Positions 5,153-5,963 of a DNA stretch of 5,963 nt are shown one piece after another (position 1 is the first letter of the stretch; every line of letters starts with the position of its first letter). The stretch lies in contig JAUXKD010000035.1 in assembly GCA_030624445.1 (NCBI GenBank), positions 1 through 5,963 of the forward strand, given 5' to 3'. This stretch comes from Candidatus Aenigmatarchaeota archaeon. Lineage in GTDB: Archaea; Aenigmatarchaeota; Aenigmatarchaeia; QMZP01; JAFGSV01. A program made the translations under genes and the position numbers. The notes below the pieces were generated by a model. It ran no database searches. It was not told the origin of the DNA and was given only the letters and a program-made list of their open reading frames with translations.

Positions 5153-5963
5153 TCACCAGGGATACGCGCCTTTCTCTTTCATGGACGTAGCTATTTCCTT
5201 TTTCATTTGCTCAGCCGCCTCTCCCGCGGCTTCTCCGAACCCCTCTTCTTTTTCCGACCTCTGGTAGGCGAATATCACGCCCCGCGCGGAATGTATCAGC
5301 GCGCCGTAGCCGTCACTGTTGAAGCAGGGCACAACATCAGATGCCGAACCTCCCTGCGCGCCGTAGCCCGGTACAAGGAAGAATGCCCTGGGCATCGTTT
5401 TCCTCAGTACCTTCGCCTCTTCGGGATAGGTGGCACCGACGACTGCGCCGACGGAGCTGTACCCGTTCTCCCCAGTGATTTCAGCTCCCCATTCGTCCAC
5501 CAGCCCAGCGACCGTTTCGTATATTTTCTTATCGCCGGTCACCAGGTCCTGCAGTTCGCTGGAAGAAGGGTTCGATGTCTTCACGAGCACGAAGATGCCC
5601 TTCCCGTACTTTTTGCAGTCTTCCACGAAAGGAGTGACACCGTCCGAGCCGAGATACGGATTAACCGTTATGCAGTCAAGTCCGAAAGACCCGTTTCCCA
5701 GATAGGCACTCGAGTACGCCCTGCTCGTGTTGCCGATGTCGTTTCTTTTGACATCCCCGACCACGATGAGACCCTTCCCCTTCGCGTAATCAGCCGTCTC
5801 CTGGAAGGCCCTGACCCCCTGGTGGCCGTACTGCTCGTAGAACGCCGATTGTATCTTCACGGCGGGCACTATTTCATGAACGTTGTCTATTATTGTTTTA
5901 TTGAATTTCAGCATGGCCTCTGCAGCGGAGGCGGCAGAACCGCCTGTCCCGTTTTGGGTTTCC
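5153..5963 (-). CDS. pyrF: Orotidine-5'-phosphate decarboxylase, type 2, N-terminus outside the window
   Basis: PyrF decarboxylates OMP to UMP, the last step of pyrimidine synthesis, in the cytoplasm. The catalytic motif DVKRND at 5755-5738 supplies the Asp-Lys-Asp charge network. Other type 2 (longer, mycobacterial-like) signatures are AVKIQSAFYEQYG, TVNPYLGSDGVTPF, VLVKTSNPSS, VPGYGAQGG in the phosphate loop and HSARGVIFAY near the C-terminus. In-frame coding continues through the right edge (269 residues visible), so the ATG at 5914 is an internal methionine, not the start. The missing N-terminus should hold the GLDP-type strand, about 20-30 residues. It is separated from aIF2-beta by 125 bp containing a promoter, so the two are probably different transcription units. 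It shares strand and pathway with the pyrD-pyrC operon about 2.2 kb away. Confidence 0.94.
   Translation of the reverse strand, partial: ETQNGTGGSAASAAEAMLKFNKTIIDNVHEIVPAVKIQSAFYEQYGHQGVRAFQETADYAKGKGLIVVGDVKRNDIGNTSRAYSSAYLGNGSFGLDCITVNPYLGSDGVTPFVEDCKKYGKGIFVLVKTSNPSSSELQDLVTGDKKIYETVAGLVDEWGAEITGENGYSSVGAVVGATYPEEAKVLRKTMPRAFFLVPGYGAQGGSASDVVPCFNSDGYGALIHSARGVIFAYQRSEKEEGFGEAAGEAAEQMKKEIATSMKEKGAYPW

Noticed and set aside
5735..5755. Perfect inverted repeat GATGTC...GACATC
   Set aside because: It lies inside the invariant DVKRND(I) catalytic motif of pyrF and follows from coding for Asp-Val and Asp-Ile, so no operator is needed to explain it.

Overview
The window reads as archaeal chromosomal DNA. 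The markers are a stand-alone aIF2-beta, a compact site-2-type membrane protease, a class III (prepilin-like) signal peptide, GGTGA/GGAGG ribosome binding sites, TATA-type promoters in AT-rich gaps between roughly 55% GC genes, and a tRNA gene with no encoded CCA. Gene density is high and several genes overlap. I cannot name the lineage. A euryarchaeal or DPANN-type genome is a guess based on style, not on a diagnostic marker.

Layout. Positions 1-2959 (minus strand) hold a tight pyrimidine operon, transcribed pyrD (class 1B dihydroorotate dehydrogenase), HAD-family hydrolase, pyrK (FAD/2Fe-2S electron transfer subunit), pyrC (dihydroorotase, running off the left edge). The overlaps are 8, 4 and 4 bp. 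Its promoter sits in the 179-bp divergent gap 2960-3138, and its spacing suggests a leaderless mRNA. On the plus strand, 3139-3429 encodes an unrecognised two-helix membrane protein, followed by its own promoter and tRNA-Val(CAC) at 3492-3564. From 5027 back to 3579 (minus strand) lie aIF2-beta, a 129-residue prepilin-like single-pass protein and a site-2-type metalloprotease. A hairpin followed by T6 lies between the first two. From the right edge to 5153 (minus strand) is pyrF (type 2 orotidine-5'-phosphate decarboxylase), lacking its N-terminus because the window ends. No gene-free stretch exceeds 300 bp.

How it works together. PyrC forms dihydroorotate. PyrD with PyrK oxidises it to orotate and passes electrons through FMN, FAD and 2Fe-2S, probably to NAD. 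PyrF makes UMP in the last step. The step between them (orotate phosphoribosyltransferase, PyrE) and the first steps are not in the window. The HAD enzyme is the unexplained member of the operon. The prepilin-like protein and the intramembrane protease are a candidate substrate/protease or envelope pair beside a translation gene.

Most worth a second look: the HAD protein embedded in the pyr operon with a D-x-S motif I, the altered orotate loop of PyrD, the prepilin-like/protease pair, and the missing terminator between the minus-strand operon and the oppositely oriented tRNA.
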